Made by a program: the position numbers and the translations under genes. A stretch of 7,081 nt of DNA from Trichodesmium sp. MAG_R04 (GTDB taxonomy: Bacteria > Cyanobacteriota > Cyanobacteriia > Cyanobacteriales > Microcoleaceae), in NCBI GenBank assembly GCA_023356515.1, contig JAKQYG010000217.1:1-7081 (forward strand), read 5' to 3'. Positions 5,739 through 7,081 of this stretch are shown here, piece after piece; the first letter of the stretch is position 1, and each line of letters starts with the position of its first letter. The notes under the pieces were generated by a model. That model saw nothing but the letters and a program-made list of their open reading frames with translations, was not told where the DNA came from and searched no databases.

Positions 5739-6240
5739 CCGATAACTAGATAAATCCAACTTGTTATGTAGCAATCCTAAATAGGTTGTGACAATTCAAA
5801 AACTAGAGATAAATTCCGAAACTCTTGCCTATTGATCATTGGGCCCAAACCTATTCCCAAAAAGCGGTAAGATTTTGGACAAAAATAAAATAGGATTGCT
5901 ATAGTTGGTGTAGGTTGTGTATTTGTTGATGTGACAGTATTTTATTTATTACTTGGGGTTATAGGCTTAGGTCTAACTCTTAAGGCCACTTGAATTTGCA
6001 GAGGCAGGAATTATTAACAATTTTCTATGGAATGACATCAGGACTTTAGAGATATATCTCGGAAGCAACAAAGCTGGTCAAATAAGTTCAAAAATTTGGG
6101 AAATTCAATATCATTCGTTTGACAGGTTTAATCTTAAACGTATTGATTTTGAATTTACATGGTTAAAAATTTTTGGGCTAACCTGGTGTCTAGTTGCCAA
6201 AATTAGTAATATTTTTTTAGGTTGAATTTCCTTGGATTCA
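5739..6240 (+). pseudogene. Decayed GtrA-type membrane domain, once fused to the GT2 gene
   Basis: Reading across frames recovers the whole domain. The GT2 frame continues past TGA 5736 and TAA 5751 with IQLV (5754-5765), is interrupted by a MITE-like insertion, then resumes at 5904 in the same frame as VGVGCVFVDVTVFYLLLG and GLGLTLKAT up to TGA 5991. A +1 shift from 5992 gives EFAEAGIINNFLWNDIRT. From 6051 the original frame gives DISRKQQSWSNKFK. From 6101 a third frame gives KFNIIRLTGLILNVLILNLHG up to TAA 6164. After that only traces (FGL, LVAK, NFLGFK) remain, to about 6240. These match the GtrA landmarks VGfsGvfVDm.vlYLL, AE.aIiNNFlWND.wTF.dIS and KFn.icl.GLvlNvl.LNL. GtrA domains are four-helix membrane proteins thought to help polyprenyl-phosphate-linked sugars cross the membrane. 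No single open frame survives, so it is dead as a protein domain. Confidence 0.92.
5768..5902. mobile_element. MITE-like insertion of about 135 bp with 11-bp inverted ends
   Basis: TAGCAATCCTA (5769-5779) and TAGGATTGCTA (5891-5901) are perfect terminal inverted repeats. A second nested pair, AATAGGTT (5780-5787) and AACCTATT (5848-5855), and the palindrome TTGGGCCCAA (5839-5848) make it highly foldable. It carries no gene. Removing 135 bases rejoins the GtrA codons as CTT GTT ATA GTT GGT (LVIVG), so the empty site is recoverable. TAT at 5765-5767 recurs at 5900-5902, consistent with a TA-containing target duplication as made by IS630/Tc1-type transposases. Exact ends are ambiguous by 2-4 bases. 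No transposase is in the window, so it would depend on one elsewhere. Confidence 0.85.
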
Positions 6241-6296
6241 AGCTTTTTTATTCGCTTAGTAAGTATATTAATTAATACAATTAGGCACTAGAACTT

Positions 6297-6301
6297 GGAG
6301 G
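6297..6301 (+). promoter_or_regulatory. Ribosome binding site deciding the TTG start of the GT4 gene
   Basis: GGAGG lies 9 bases before TTG at 6311. There is no ATG in frame nearby, and the protein family begins at this point, so this Shine-Dalgarno supports the non-ATG start. Confidence 0.65.
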
Positions 6302-6310
6302 CTTGCAGAT

Positions 6311-7081
6311 TTGGTAAAAATTTCCATAATAGCTAGCGACTTATCTAGCAGTGGAGCAGGTAGATGGGGAGGAGCAGTCCGTCCCTTTTTATTATCTCAA
6401 GCTCTAAAAAAGATTGGATGTGATGTAGAAATATTAGGCTTTGTTGATACAACCTCTCCCATAAATATTAGTCAGAAAGAAGTATCCATTATCCCTATTT
6501 ATACTGATTATACCAATAAATATTATCCAGGATTTTTAATTTCTGCTAAAGAGCTGTTAGAGAAAATTAGTGGAGATATTATTTATGCTTATAAACTTAA
6601 ACCAAGTAGTCTTGGTATAGCTCTAATCAAAAAAATACAGACAAGTTGCCCAGTATTTTTAGATATTGATGATTGGGAGTTAAGCTGGCATGGAGGAGAT
6701 AATTGGAAATATCGTCCCAGTATTAAACAATTAGCTAGAGACATTTTGAAGCCAGAAGGAGCATTACGACAACCAGACCATCCCTTCTATTTAAAATGTG
6801 TGCAAAATTTGGTATCAAAGTCAGACCAGGTTACTCTACACAATCAATTTCTCAAAAAACGTTTTGGTGGTACTTATTTACCAAATGGCAAAGATACAAC
6901 TTTATTTGACCCCAATAAGTATGTTCCAGAGGAAAGTAGAGTTAAGTATGGGTTGAGCAATTATAGAATATTAATGTTTCCAGGAGCACCCCGACCCTAT
7001 AAAGGAGTGGAAGATGTTTTAATCGCTTTGGAAAATCTAAATCAATCAGATTTAAGATTGGTAATTGTTGGTGGTAGTCCT
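6311..7081 (+). CDS. GT4-type (GT-B fold) glycosyltransferase, 3' end outside window
   Basis: 257 codons are open from TTG at 6311 to the right edge with no stop. The start (VKISIIASDLSSSGAGRWGG, then AVRPFLLSQALKKIG) is a typical GT-B N-terminal Rossmann segment with a glycine-rich acceptor-side loop. VFLDIDDWELSW (about 117-128) and VTLHNQFLKKRFGGTYLPNG (about 176-195) follow. The second Rossmann domain begins with YRILMFPGAPRPYKGVEDVL and continues to LRLVIVGGSP. The PYKGVEDVLIALENL element is the usual opening of the GT4 donor-binding half. The E-x7-E donor motif would lie past the edge. The likely role is transfer of a sugar from a nucleotide-sugar donor during synthesis of a surface polysaccharide or glycolipid. 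It follows the GT2 gene on the same strand but 572 bases away across the GtrA debris. The substrate is unknown. Confidence 0.9.
   Translation, partial: MVKISIIASDLSSSGAGRWGGAVRPFLLSQALKKIGCDVEILGFVDTTSPINISQKEVSIIPIYTDYTNKYYPGFLISAKELLEKISGDIIYAYKLKPSSLGIALIKKIQTSCPVFLDIDDWELSWHGGDNWKYRPSIKQLARDILKPEGALRQPDHPFYLKCVQNLVSKSDQVTLHNQFLKKRFGGTYLPNGKDTTLFDPNKYVPEESRVKYGLSNYRILMFPGAPRPYKGVEDVLIALENLNQSDLRLVIVGGSP

Noticed and set aside
6266..6277. 12-bp palindrome TATTAATTAATA before the GT4 gene
   Set aside because: It is made only of A and T in AT-rich DNA, so it is probably chance; no promoter spacing supports it.
1..7081. CRISPR array, tRNA or rRNA genes, phage or defence cassette
   Set aside because: No regularly spaced long repeats, no tRNA T-loop/acceptor pattern and no rRNA-like stretches were seen; the genes present are housekeeping, signalling and glycosylation types.

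Overview
The window is AT-rich and reads as a cyanobacterial chromosome. Evidence for this is three copies of the HIP1 octamer GCGATCGC (556-563, 1007-1014, 5547-5554), a DUF2973-type small membrane protein, a DICT-domain sensor kinase, and a dolichol-phosphate-mannose-synthase-like glycosyltransferase whose N-terminus follows a pattern I associate with cyanobacteria. The amount of decayed coding sequence and transposon debris suggests a filamentous, possibly Nostocales-type, genome undergoing erosion. That lineage call is inference.

Left part (1-2390), both genes on the minus strand: a large sensor histidine kinase (DICT, GAF, HisKA, start of HATPase) that runs off the left edge, and upstream of it a 105-residue DUF2973-like membrane protein. 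A 13-bp perfect inverted repeat lies in the spacer between them.

Middle part (2391-4181): a long spacer contains the decayed 3' end of an IS4/IS5-type DDE transposase on the plus strand, broken by a frameshift and stop codons. After it come a cluster of ACTTCTGA repeats and an intact glyoxalase II gene (gloB) on the minus strand.

Right part (4182-7081), plus strand: a small conserved-looking 70-residue protein, a GT2 polyprenyl-phosphate glycosyltransferase, and the start of a GT4-type glycosyltransferase that leaves the window on the right. The apparently empty stretch between the two glycosyltransferases is not ordinary intergenic DNA. Read across frames, it is the remains of a GtrA-type membrane domain once fused to the GT2 enzyme. 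It carries stop codons and frameshifts and is interrupted by an insertion of about 135 bp with 11-bp terminal inverted repeats (a MITE-like element).

The two glycosyltransferases fit a cell-surface polysaccharide or glycolipid role. The kinase, DUF2973 gene and gloB appear to be independent units. I did not find a convincing novel multi-gene system. The most informative content is the erosion of the GT2-GtrA fusion and the mobile-element traces.
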